Positions 1-8,465 of a DNA stretch of 64,000 nt are shown here, piece after piece. Under the pieces are notes generated by a model. That model did not search any database, was not told the origin of the DNA, and worked only from the letters and a program-made list of their open reading frames with translations. The position numbers were made by a program, and so were the translations under genes. Every line of letters starts with the position of its first letter. The first letter of the stretch is position 1. The DNA is from Ignavibacteriota bacterium (GTDB lineage: Bacteria > Bacteroidota > Ignavibacteria > Ignavibacteriales > Melioribacteraceae): positions 208,035 through 272,034 of the forward strand of contig PAAX01000010.1 of NCBI GenBank assembly GCA_002698995.1, in the 5' to 3' direction.

Positions 1-1695
1 AAGATCGTTAAATAATTCATTTTTTATTGAAGCAGCATTCTTCTGAGCATTTGAAAGTGAGTTGATGATATATCTGTTTGCAATAAATACTTTGCGAGGA
101 TCTTCTTCTGCTTCTTCTAAAACCAAGTAACCAATATATAAATATGAATATAGTTCAACTAAGTCTTTTGCAGCAACATCTTGGAATGTAGAATCTTTTT
201 TTTCTATTACATAGTGAAGACTATCTTCAAAAATTACTCTTATTTCTTTTAAGTAATTATTTAATCTTTGAAGCGCCCCTTTATATTCTTTTGCAGCTTT
301 CTGAGCAAAATGATCTTTAAGAATATCATTTATCACTCCACCAATAGCAGCTACAATCTGAAGCTGGGAAGTTCCTTCATAAATGTTTGTGATTCTTGCA
401 TCGCGGGCTAAGCGTTCAACTTTGAACTCTTTCATATAACCGGTACCGCCGTGGATCTGCAGAGAATCATAAGTAATTTTATTTGAAGCCTCGGTAATAG
501 TATATTTTGAAAGAGGTGTTAAAAAGTTAGCAAGTTTTGTAAGCTCTTTTAACTTCTTGTTTTCTTCTGTAAAAGGTTCCCCTTTTGCTTTAAGCTTATT
601 TATTTTTTCATCAATTTTTTCTTTAAGATCAACGCATTGAGCAGCATTATAGAACAACGATCTGCAGGTTTCTAATGAAACACGCATATCTATAAGCATA
701 TTTGTAACTACCGGAATATCATAAATCGGTTTGCCGAACTGCTCACGTTCTTTTGCATATTTTAATGCTTCTTCATAAGCAGCTTGAGAAACACCAAGAG
801 CCTGTGCTGAAACTCCCATCCTTGCGCGGAACATCAAATCAATAACATACTTAATTAAACCAAGTTTTCTTTGTCCAACCAGTTCGCATGGAGTATCATT
901 AAACTGCAGTTCGCATGTAGGTGAACCATGAATACCCAATTTATTTTCTATTCTTCTAACTTTAACGGTAGAATCGGCATGACATGCAAACATACTTAAA
1001 CCTCTGCCATCTTTAGTTCCGGGTTCAGAACGAGCAAGAACTAAAAGTACATCACCGTTTCCATTTGTAATAAAACGCTTCATACCTCTTAAACGCCATT
1101 GTCCGTTTTCATCCTGATAAGCATGAATCTTAACAGCTTGAAGATCAGAGCCGGCATCAGGTTCTGTTAAAGCCATTGCACCGGTATGTTCTCCGGTACA
1201 GAATTTAGGAAGATATTTTTCTCTTTGTTCTTCAGTCCCAAATTTATTGATAGTATCACCAATATCTTGAAGTCCAAAAATATTCATTAATGAAGCATCC
1301 GCACGGGATACCATTTCGATTCCAATCATATACATAGTAAAAGGAAAATTCAATCCGCCGAATCTTCTAGGGAGAATCATTCCCATTAAATCGGCTTGAG
1401 AAAGTCGTTTTAGATTTTCCAGAGTGCCGCTTGCATAAATAACTTTTCCATCAACAAAATGAGCCCCTTCTTCATCAACACCTGAAGATCTTTCATTGAT
1501 ATAATTTCCTGAAATATCACCAATTATTTCCAGGACTTTATAATAATTTTCCTTAGCATCTTCATAATTATGTGGAGCAAAATTGAATTCTTTAGCTTGT
1601 TCATAATTATCTTCCGCAATATCTACAACCTCTTTAATATCTATTCTATTAAAGTGAAATTGAATATCTGAGTTTTCAGTGAAAAAATTCGGCAT
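1..1695 (-). CDS. Acyl-CoA dehydrogenase (3' end cut by window edge)
   Basis: The frame is open from an ATG at 1695 to the first base of the window, so at least 565 residues are present and the C-terminus is missing. It reads as an acyl-CoA dehydrogenase: the middle holds ALTEPDAGSD and a flavin-contacting RFITNG segment, followed by GIHGSPTCELQF and a helical domain beginning RARMGVSAQALGV. Enzymes of this family oxidise acyl-CoA to enoyl-CoA in the cytoplasm and pass electrons to ETF. It lies 8 bases after etfA, which fits that role exactly. The length already seen exceeds the roughly 380 residues of short members, so it belongs to the long type with an extra C-terminal region. The acyl chain preferred cannot be read from sequence. 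Confidence 0.93.
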   Translation of the reverse strand, partial: MPNFFTENSDIQFHFNRIDIKEVVDIAEDNYEQAKEFNFAPHNYEDAKENYYKVLEIIGDISGNYINERSSGVDEEGAHFVDGKVIYASGTLENLKRLSQADLMGMILPRRFGGLNFPFTMYMIGIEMVSRADASLMNIFGLQDIGDTINKFGTEEQREKYLPKFCTGEHTGAMALTEPDAGSDLQAVKIHAYQDENGQWRLRGMKRFITNGNGDVLLVLARSEPGTKDGRGLSMFACHADSTVKVRRIENKLGIHGSPTCELQFNDTPCELVGQRKLGLIKYVIDLMFRARMGVSAQALGVSQAAYEEALKYAKEREQFGKPIYDIPVVTNMLIDMRVSLETCRSLFYNAAQCVDLKEKIDEKINKLKAKGEPFTEENKKLKELTKLANFLTPLSKYTITEASNKITYDSLQIHGGTGYMKEFKVERLARDARITNIYEGTSQLQIVAAIGGVINDILKDHFAQKAAKEYKGALQRLNNYLKEIRVIFEDSLHYVIEKKDSTFQDVAAKDLVELYSYLYIGYLVLEEAEEDPRKVFIANRYIINSLSNAQKNAASIKNELFNDL

Positions 1696-1703
1696 CGCAT
1701 CCT

Positions 1704-2729
1704 CTACTTAAGTTTATGTTTGAGTGTGTCGATAAACATTGGTATAACTTCTTCAGCTTTTCCAACTATTCCGTAATGAGCTACAGAAAATATTGGTGCA
1801 TCAGGATCGCTGTTAATTGCAATAATTTTGTTAGCATCCTGCATTCCGGCTCTATGTTGAATTGCTCCGGAAATTCCAACAGAAAAAATTAGTTTTGGTC
1901 TAACAGTAACACCAGTTTGACCAATCTGTCTGTCTCTATCAATAAAACCGGCATCAACAGCGGCGCGGCTTCCGGCAACTTCACCGCCTACAGCCTTTGC
2001 CAAATCATGAACAAGCTGAAAGCTTTCCTTGCTTCCTAATCCGTATCCGCCTGCAACAATTATTGGAGACGCTTTTAAGTTTACCTTTTTCTCTTCATGA
2101 TGCTGTTCAATAATTTGTATTACTTCATCTAATGGTCCCGCTTCATAAGTGACTTCAGTAATTTTAATTGGATTTGGATTTTCAACTTCGTGCATTTCCA
2201 TTACACCTTCTCTAACAGTAGCCATCTGTACAGGGTTATCAGGTGTAATAATTGTGGCGATAATATTTCCGCCAAAAGCAGGACGGATCTGCAATAATAA
2301 TTCTTTATAATCTTCTTTTAAGTATGTAACATCAGAGATCTGCAGATCGGTACAATCGGCAGTTAAACCGCTTAACGTATTAGAAGCAACTCTTGGAGCT
2401 AGTCCCCTGCCAACAACCGTAGCACCAAAAAGAACAATACGAGGCTGATGTTCTTTCACTAATTTATTAAGCACCGAACTGTATGGCATTGCTCTATATT
2501 TTTCAAGTGCCGGATGAACAACAACAATAGCTTCATCTGTTCCATATTTAAAAGTAAGTTCAGCAATTGATTTTACATTATGACCAAGAACTACAGCTTT
2601 TACTACTCCATTTAAATTATCAGCCAGCTTTCTACCTTTGCTTAAAAGCTCAAGACTAACATCAGCAGGTTTTCCGCTATGCTGTTCAATAAATACCCAA
2701 ACTTCTTTAGAGAGATTTTTCATAAACAT
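1704..2729 (-). CDS. etfA: Electron transfer flavoprotein alpha subunit
   Basis: EtfA binds FAD and, with EtfB, carries electrons from acyl-CoA dehydrogenases to the quinone pool through ETF:quinone oxidoreductase. The 341-residue protein has the usual length. Its C-terminal FAD domain shows AGGYGLGS (226-233), SRAAVDAGF (254), QIGQTG (268-273), GISGAIQH (285-292) and INSDPDAPIF (305), all family hallmarks. The start overlaps the etfB stop by one base (TAATG), indicating translational coupling; a second Met at residue 3 is an alternative start. The acyl-CoA dehydrogenase follows 8 bases downstream, giving a three-gene beta-oxidation operon. Confidence 0.96.
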   Translation of the reverse strand: MFMKNLSKEVWVFIEQHSGKPADVSLELLSKGRKLADNLNGVVKAVVLGHNVKSIAELTFKYGTDEAIVVVHPALEKYRAMPYSSVLNKLVKEHQPRIVLFGATVVGRGLAPRVASNTLSGLTADCTDLQISDVTYLKEDYKELLLQIRPAFGGNIIATIITPDNPVQMATVREGVMEMHEVENPNPIKITEVTYEAGPLDEVIQIIEQHHEEKKVNLKASPIIVAGGYGLGSKESFQLVHDLAKAVGGEVAGSRAAVDAGFIDRDRQIGQTGVTVRPKLIFSVGISGAIQHRAGMQDANKIIAINSDPDAPIFSVAHYGIVGKAEEVIPMFIDTLKHKLK

Positions 2730-3619
2730 TATCCCAATATATGATCATTCAATAATTCATCTATTAATTTAGATATCCCATCACGGCTGGGATCAATTTT
2801 TGAAAACTCGCCGCCGCTAAGTACCACTGATTCTACTTTATGAACTTTTGTTGGTGAACCATGTAACCCGAGTCTTGAAGTATCAAGTTCTTTAAGATCA
2901 TCTGCGGTAATTGTTGAGATATACATATTTTTATTTTTGTACTCAAAGAGTAATTCATCAAGATAAAGGAGAGAATTTTCATCACACAATTTTTGAAGAT
3001 CGAGCAAAGTCTTTGCATTTTTATAAATCATTACTCTTTTTGAACTGAAAGGACGAGGCTGGTTTGCCCCTTTAACCACAGTAATAAGAAGAGGTAGTTT
3101 TCCTTCAAGAATTTCAAATCCACCATCAATTGCTCTGCGAATTCGAACTGTTTTATCTTTTAATTCCAAAATTTCTTCTGCATAAGTAATTTGCGGTAGA
3201 CCAAGTTTTTCTGCAGTCTGCGGACCAACTTGAGCAGTATCTCCATCAATTGCTTGTCTTCCTGCAAAAACAAAATCAAATTCACCTAAAGATTTTATTG
3301 CTTCACTAAGTACATAAGAAGTTGCAAGAGTATCAGAACCGGCAAATTTTCTATCGCTTATTAAATAAGCATTATCTGCCCCCATATATAAGCATTCTTT
3401 CAGCATATCGGATGCACGAGGAGGACCCATTGTAATTACGCTTACAGTTCCGCCAAACTTTTCCTTAACCTGCAATGCCATTTCTAAAGCTTCTTTATCT
3501 TCATGATTAAAAATAGCAGGGAGTTTAGCTCTATTAACGGTTCCATCTTCCTTCATTACTTTACCCGAAATATTTGCTGTATCGGGGACTTGTTTTACCA
3601 TAACTATAGATCTGTACAT
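2729..3619 (-). CDS. etfB: Electron transfer flavoprotein beta subunit
   Basis: EtfB is the partner of EtfA and binds AMP structurally. The 296-residue protein begins YRSIVMVKQVPDT, the standard EtfB opening, and carries AGRQAIDGDTAQVGPQ, the AMP-binding signature, near residue 120, and RRAIDGGFEILEGKLP later. It is somewhat longer than the roughly 250-260 residues common in the family because of extra C-terminal sequence. It is the first gene of the etfB-etfA-acyl-CoA dehydrogenase row; the 180 bases upstream to the next gene are AT-rich and should hold the promoter, but no clear box stands out. Confidence 0.96.
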   Translation of the reverse strand: MYRSIVMVKQVPDTANISGKVMKEDGTVNRAKLPAIFNHEDKEALEMALQVKEKFGGTVSVITMGPPRASDMLKECLYMGADNAYLISDRKFAGSDTLATSYVLSEAIKSLGEFDFVFAGRQAIDGDTAQVGPQTAEKLGLPQITYAEEILELKDKTVRIRRAIDGGFEILEGKLPLLITVVKGANQPRPFSSKRVMIYKNAKTLLDLQKLCDENSLLYLDELLFEYKNKNMYISTITADDLKELDTSRLGLHGSPTKVHKVESVVLSGGEFSKIDPSRDGISKLIDELLNDHILG

Positions 3620-3801
3620 AATATTTCCTGAATTTTTAGACTGTAGAAAATATTCAAAAATACTTTTATATCCTATATTACAAAAAGATTTTTATCCGAT
3701 TATAAGATATGATTTTTGTTACTTGAGAGAACTAATTTACGGGATTAACTTGAAAGGTAATCTTTATTAAATTGTGGTGATTTAATAATGTAAAAGAAAC
3801 A

Positions 3802-4578
3802 CTAGTTTTTAATTCCTTTAATTGTATATACTAATGGAATATCTTCCCCTTTGTGAGTTAAATAAAATTTACCTTTTTCTCGTTCTATCATACCTTCAAA
3901 GCAATTGTATGGACTGTAAGAATATTCATTGAACAATATAATTTGAATTCCTGCTTTTAATAATGAATTAACCACTTCGCTTATTGGATGAGACCAGCAG
4001 GCTATTTCAGATTTTTCACCATTATCATTTTCTGTATAAGTCCCTTCTTTCTCAATAATTGGCTGTTGATTATAAAAGTAAGGATAACCAGAAAAGATAT
4101 CATAAAAAGGATGAAATTCTGCTATGTAAAATGTACCCCCCGGTTTTAGATTTTTTGCTATTGTTTCCGCCCATTTTTCAAGATCAGGAATCCAGCATAC
4201 TGCACCATACGAGGTAAAAACGATGTCATATTTTTCTGTTGAAGTTTCACCAAAGCTATAAATATCACTGCAAATAAAATCGGCTTCCAAACCGGTATTT
4301 AAGGTTAGCTTTTTTGCAGTTTCTATAGCAGTTGATGATAAATCAACTCCGGTAACTTTAGCCCCCAACCGAGCCCATGATAAAGTATCCAGTCCAAAGT
4401 GGCATTGCAGATGAAGTAGAGTTTTTCCTTTCACATCACCAAGTTCATTGATTTCAATTTCATTCAGAACATTCTTCCCTTTAAGAAAACCATCAACATC
4501 GTAGAACTTAGATTTTACATGAATCTCCGTCCTCTTATTCCACGCTTCTTTATTGATTTCTAAATAATCCAATTGCAA
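3802..4578 (-). CDS. Class I SAM-dependent methyltransferase
   Basis: A 258-residue cytoplasmic protein with a Rossmann-type methyltransferase fold. Motif I is LLHLQCHFGLDTLSWARLGA, followed by the acidic end of strand 2 in VTGVDLS and motif II/post-II in DFICSDIYSF. The next strand contains FTSYGAVCWIPDLEKW and GGTFYIAEFHPF, typical of small-molecule methyltransferases of the UbiE/Tam-like superfamily. The substrate is not identifiable. The neighbouring genes (an oxidoreductase and ETF genes) do not form an obvious pathway with it and are separated by 90-180 bases, so it may be transcribed alone. Confidence 0.85.
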   Translation of the reverse strand: MQLDYLEINKEAWNKRTEIHVKSKFYDVDGFLKGKNVLNEIEINELGDVKGKTLLHLQCHFGLDTLSWARLGAKVTGVDLSSTAIETAKKLTLNTGLEADFICSDIYSFGETSTEKYDIVFTSYGAVCWIPDLEKWAETIAKNLKPGGTFYIAEFHPFYDIFSGYPYFYNQQPIIEKEGTYTENDNGEKSEIACWSHPISEVVNSLLKAGIQIILFNEYSYSPYNCFEGMIEREKGKFYLTHKGEDIPLVYTIKGIKN

Positions 4579-4665
4579 TGCCTTTAATTAATTTTTTGTA
4601 AATAAAATTAAGTCTATGCAGCTTAAAGAATACAAAATAATTTTATGATAACTTTCCACTTTCTA

Positions 4666-5577
4666 TTATTCGTTTATTATTTGAACTACAACATTTCCCC
4701 TTTTGTGACCTTGTTCAACATAACTATGAGCTTCGCGTATCTCTTCGAGAGAATATATTTTATCAATGATTGGTTTTAATTTTTTCTCATTAATCATCTC
4801 TGCAATTAATTCCATGTAATCAGCTTTTTCTTTAGTCATATTTTTAACCGATAAATAGGAACCATTTTCCTTCAAAATATTCTTGCATTTTGATTTCGAA
4901 ATTTTTCCGACTGCATCAAATATTACATCGTACTTAATATTTCCGTTAGTGAAATCTTCTTTTGTATAATCAATTACTTTATCAGCCCCAATAGAATTAA
5001 CCATAGAAATATTTTTTGTACTGCAGATTCCGGTCACATTTGCTTCAAAATATTTTGCAATTTGAACAGCATAAGAACCAACAGAACCGGATGCACCATA
5101 AATCAATACTTCTTTATTCTTGTATTCAGAAACTTTCTTCAAGAGATGTAAGGCAGTCATAGCACCAACCGGAATTGCTGCCGCTTCATTAAATGAAATT
5201 CCATCCGGCATTTTTTTAATAACTCCCATTTTACTTTTTTCAGGAACACTAACAAATTCAGCGTTAGCACCATATTTCAATCCGGTTGTTGTTCCAAAAA
5301 CTTTATCCCCCTTTTTAAGGTTAATAACAGAATTCCCGGTTTCTTCAATTATGCCGGCAAACTCAACACCTGTTATATCCATTGGTTTGAATCCGATAAC
5401 CAATCCAACTATATAAAGAACAAAGCGAGGAATTTTTCTAAGATTGACATCTCCTCTTGTAACAGTTGAGGCATAAACTTTTATAAGAACTTCATTAGCA
5501 TTGGGAATCGGTTTTTCAACATTTATTAGATTAAGAACTTTTGGTGAACCTGTTTTTTTACATACTATTGCTTTCAT
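4666..5577 (-). CDS. MDR-family NAD(P)-dependent oxidoreductase (quinone reductase-like)
   Basis: A 303-residue medium-chain dehydrogenase/reductase. The N-terminal GroES-like domain contains DITGVEFAGIIEETG and GDKVFG; the Rossmann domain has IYGASGSVGSYAVQIAK for NAD(P) binding, then GADKVIDYTKEDF. The catalytic zinc ligands of classical alcohol dehydrogenases are not seen, which places it with the zinc-free quinone reductase or reticulon-4-interacting-like group. These reduce quinones or enones with NAD(P)H. The substrate is unknown. It stands alone between the methyltransferase and the esterase, both on the same strand with gaps of about 90-120 bases. Confidence 0.87.
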   Translation of the reverse strand: MKAIVCKKTGSPKVLNLINVEKPIPNANEVLIKVYASTVTRGDVNLRKIPRFVLYIVGLVIGFKPMDITGVEFAGIIEETGNSVINLKKGDKVFGTTTGLKYGANAEFVSVPEKSKMGVIKKMPDGISFNEAAAIPVGAMTALHLLKKVSEYKNKEVLIYGASGSVGSYAVQIAKYFEANVTGICSTKNISMVNSIGADKVIDYTKEDFTNGNIKYDVIFDAVGKISKSKCKNILKENGSYLSVKNMTKEKADYMELIAEMINEKKLKPIIDKIYSLEEIREAHSYVEQGHKRGNVVVQIINE

Positions 5578-5696
5578 AAATTCCTTTCAAACTAATCTTG
5601 ACATTTTGATAAATTACAAATACTACTCTTACAAAATTTACCTTATAAAATTCCATCAGTCTAACTTGACTTTCTCAAATAAAAGAGGACTACACT

Positions 5697-6755
5697 TTAG
5701 TCCCAAAACAAATTATTCATAAACTCGAGCATTCTATCCAAAGCAGGCGGAGCATCTTTTCTAAATTCGGTGCCTAGAAATTGATTTTTCCACGAATCAA
5801 GAAATGCATGAGGTCTTCCCTCATGTTCCCAATATTCCGCAGTATGTCCTTTTTCTTCTAATTGGGATATATACTTTTTAATAGATAATGGTGTGGTTAA
5901 ATTATCATTAGTTCCAACAATAAATAAATGCGGAGGATAAGTCATTTCAGATTTATCTTTAAGCAGATAGTTTGTAGATACTGCTTTGTATAATTCCGAA
6001 TTTTCTTCAACATTAAAATCATTACCAAAAATTCCACGCGGATTTCCTTGACCAAGCATCCAGAAAATATTGCTCGGTTTTTCCATTCCACCAAGACAAG
6101 CTTCATATATATCAAATGCAGGATAACTTAAAATTGCAGCTTGAACTTCAAGTAAATTATCAGCAGCAACATCTTCTGCTCTCTTTCCTTCCGGGAGGAA
6201 AGTCGGATTAAACCCAAGCGATTCACCGCCAAATCCGTCACTCTCCAGCATTGTTCCGGCAGTAATAATCATTTCTGCTAAATGTCCTCCTGCGCTGTCA
6301 CCTGTAAGAATTATCTTTGAAGGATTTCCTTTGTAATTTGAGATATGAGTTTTAATCCATAATACTGCTCCCATTGCATCTTCAACAATTTGATTCATTG
6401 TAACAGTATTAGATTGATCTACTAATAATCTATAATTGATATTACAAACTATATAATCTCCATGCTGAACAATATAGGTTGACATACTGTCCATTACACT
6501 ATTATTATTTATTAACCATCCTCCTCCGTGGAAAATAGCTAACACAGGATAACTATCCTTTCCAGTTTGCGGAACATAAATATCCATTGTTAAACTGTGT
6601 CCATTTGGATTTGCCCATTCAATATTTTTGGTAACTTCAAATTGGTTCATTTCGTTGAAAGATGTTTCTGTAATTAAATTATTATCACATCCATTCGAAA
6701 ATATTGTAATAGGAATGAGCAAAAGAGCAAAAATTATTTTTGATAAGTAGTTCAT
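5697..6755 (-). CDS. Lipoprotein alpha/beta-hydrolase (carboxylesterase type)
   Basis: A 352-residue secreted esterase. The N-terminus has a hydrophobic signal followed by a lipobox-like FSNGC with the lipidated Cys at residue 23, so it should be anchored in an envelope membrane. HGGGW (76-80) is the oxyanion-hole motif and GDSAGG places the nucleophile at Ser154; the catalytic His is in GRPHAFLDSW near residue 320 and an Asp in VGTNDNLTTP. This arrangement is that of the hormone-sensitive lipase/BD-FAE esterases that hydrolyse short acyl or aromatic esters. The true substrate is unknown. Confidence 0.88.
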   Translation of the reverse strand: MNYLSKIIFALLLIPITIFSNGCDNNLITETSFNEMNQFEVTKNIEWANPNGHSLTMDIYVPQTGKDSYPVLAIFHGGGWLINNNSVMDSMSTYIVQHGDYIVCNINYRLLVDQSNTVTMNQIVEDAMGAVLWIKTHISNYKGNPSKIILTGDSAGGHLAEMIITAGTMLESDGFGGESLGFNPTFLPEGKRAEDVAADNLLEVQAAILSYPAFDIYEACLGGMEKPSNIFWMLGQGNPRGIFGNDFNVEENSELYKAVSTNYLLKDKSEMTYPPHLFIVGTNDNLTTPLSIKKYISQLEEKGHTAEYWEHEGRPHAFLDSWKNQFLGTEFRKDAPPALDRMLEFMNNLFWD

Positions 6756-7261
6756 TTTATACCAGAGAATTTTTTTAAAATATTTTTTTAGTCGTATGAA
6801 TGTTTTCTTTTTTAAATCTCAAATCTGTATTATGGTTATTCATTTTAATGTGAAAATTATATTCAGCCAATAAAATTAACTCTCTAATTTCCAATCAACA
6901 ATTAAAAATTTTTCTTTTTTCACGTATGAGCTAATTCGTAAAGTTGATTCATACTGCTTTTTGTAATTGTTTCACTGTCAAAGAAATCAACAATCCTCAT
7001 TTATAGAATCTGAATTACTTATTTAGTGAAAATACTTTTCTTTACAACCTCAGCTTAATAAATAAGTCTACTATCTTCAAGAATATATATTATGATTGAA
7101 CTAAAGTATCAAAAAATATACAGAGGGATTAAGTGATTTCAAGTTGAGTAAGGATAAATTAATTACTTGATTCAACCATCAAATTAATTTTTGAAAAATG
7201 TAATAATTCTTATAATTTCCTATTTTATAAACAGAATGAATAAATTTAAAAGAGGGTGCAA
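6756..7261. other. Intergenic region, 506 bases, no gene seen
   Basis: Strongly AT-rich spacer between the esterase (minus) and the haem-binding protein (plus). It must contain two divergent promoters, but no unambiguous box was recognised. No convincing reading frame, tRNA or repeat was found. The last bases (AGAGGG at 7251-7256) are the ribosome binding site of the next gene. Confidence 0.5.
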
Positions 7262-7720
7262 ATGAAAAAAATCTGGAGTAAAATTTTAATCCTACTTATT
7301 GTTTTATTTGTTCTAATTCAGTTCTATTCTTACGGAAGAGACCACAATAATCCCGAAGTGACCTATAAAGTTAAGTGGGATAGTGATTTTACTAAAGAAA
7401 CATTTTTTAATGCTTGTGCCGATTGCCACAGCAATGAAACAAAGTGGCCTTGGTACAGCAGTGTTGCACCGGTTTCATGGCTTGTTCAAAGTGATGTTGA
7501 TAACGGAAGAAAGCATTTTAATATATCCATACCGGAAGGATTAAGAGAAGCAAATGAAGCTTATGAAGAAGTTGAAAAAGGTAAAATGCCCTTAGCTGTT
7601 TACCTTCCAATGCACCCGGAAGCAAGATTAAATGAAGAACAAAAAACAAAATTTATTGAGGGATTAAAAGCAACATTTAATAGAAATGAATCAGGAGATA
7701 AATCAGAGAAACATAATTAA
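7262..7720 (+). CDS. Haem-binding domain protein with one CxxCH site, membrane-anchored
   Basis: A 152-residue protein of the haem-binding domain type found in many Bacteroidota. One transmembrane helix (about residues 7-23) is followed by a periplasmic domain with CADCH (52-56), the c-type haem attachment motif, then KWPWYSS and a C-terminal KMPL..Y..MHPEARL segment that could supply a Met axial ligand. It probably serves as a small electron carrier or haem-dependent sensor in the periplasm. The frame is open from a GTG at 7256, but the ATG at 7262 is preferred because AGAGGG at 7251-7256 is then five bases upstream. No partner genes are nearby. Confidence 0.85.
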   Translation: MKKIWSKILILLIVLFVLIQFYSYGRDHNNPEVTYKVKWDSDFTKETFFNACADCHSNETKWPWYSSVAPVSWLVQSDVDNGRKHFNISIPEGLREANEAYEEVEKGKMPLAVYLPMHPEARLNEEQKTKFIEGLKATFNRNESGDKSEKHN

Positions 7721-7895
7721 TCCTTAGGTCTATTTTTCTATATTATTTCAATATTTTCTAACATATATAGCTTCAAAATTTATTTAATAATTTAGTGTTT
7801 ATTTGATTCACAAGATTAGATAAGCAACACCAAATAAAGTATCTTCACAAGATATAAAACAAGTATTCGATAATTATACTAAATAAGTATTTTTG

Positions 7896-8210
7896 GTGGA
7901 CTTCCGACAAAACTTCACACAAAATTCTTCTTTCGGTCTTGATGAAAATAATTCTATCTGCGAACTTCGTCCCGGTTATTCTGAGTCTCCTCTTGATCTT
8001 ACTGTTAAAATTCGGCTTGTCTTAGAATATGGTTATGATAAACATCCCGAACTATAATTTTATTCTGACCAGTATGTGGATGATTATCCTGTAGATGATC
8101 ATATTCATCTTTCTGTTAATCCTACAGATAAACTCATCGATTCTCTTGATATAATTCTTTATCCTTTTTCTGACAGTATTAATGATTGCAAAATCAGAGT
8201 TGAAGAATAG
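7896..8210 (+). pseudogene. Decayed reading frame, unidentified, one in-frame stop
   Basis: A single frame runs 104 codons from GTG at 7896 to TAG at 8208-8210 with just one interruption, a TAA at 8055-8057. The encoded sequence has a normal amino-acid mix (for example DLTVKIRLVLEYGYDKHPEL before the stop and DDHIHLSVNPTDKLIDSLD after it). Codons end in T or C far more often than in the neighbouring genes, which prefer A or T, hinting at foreign origin. I do not recognise the family. The 175 bases before it and 255 bases after it hold nothing I can identify. Confidence 0.4.
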
Positions 8211-8465
8211 CATTTTAGTTAAATTTTTGAAAAGCTATGGTCAATTTAGCTTGTCGCCAGTAGTAAAAAAATCTAATTTTAGGAGATGATTTTAAGTACT
8301 TCAAAAATTTGGAGTAATATTTAAATAATATTATCTTCTGTAACGAAGATATTTACTGCGAGTACTTTAATTTGATTTCATTCATCTCTTTTAGCCGACC
8401 AATAGAATTAATATTCGCTTCATATTTTTCTCATTTAATCACTAAATACAAAGAAATTATTTAAT

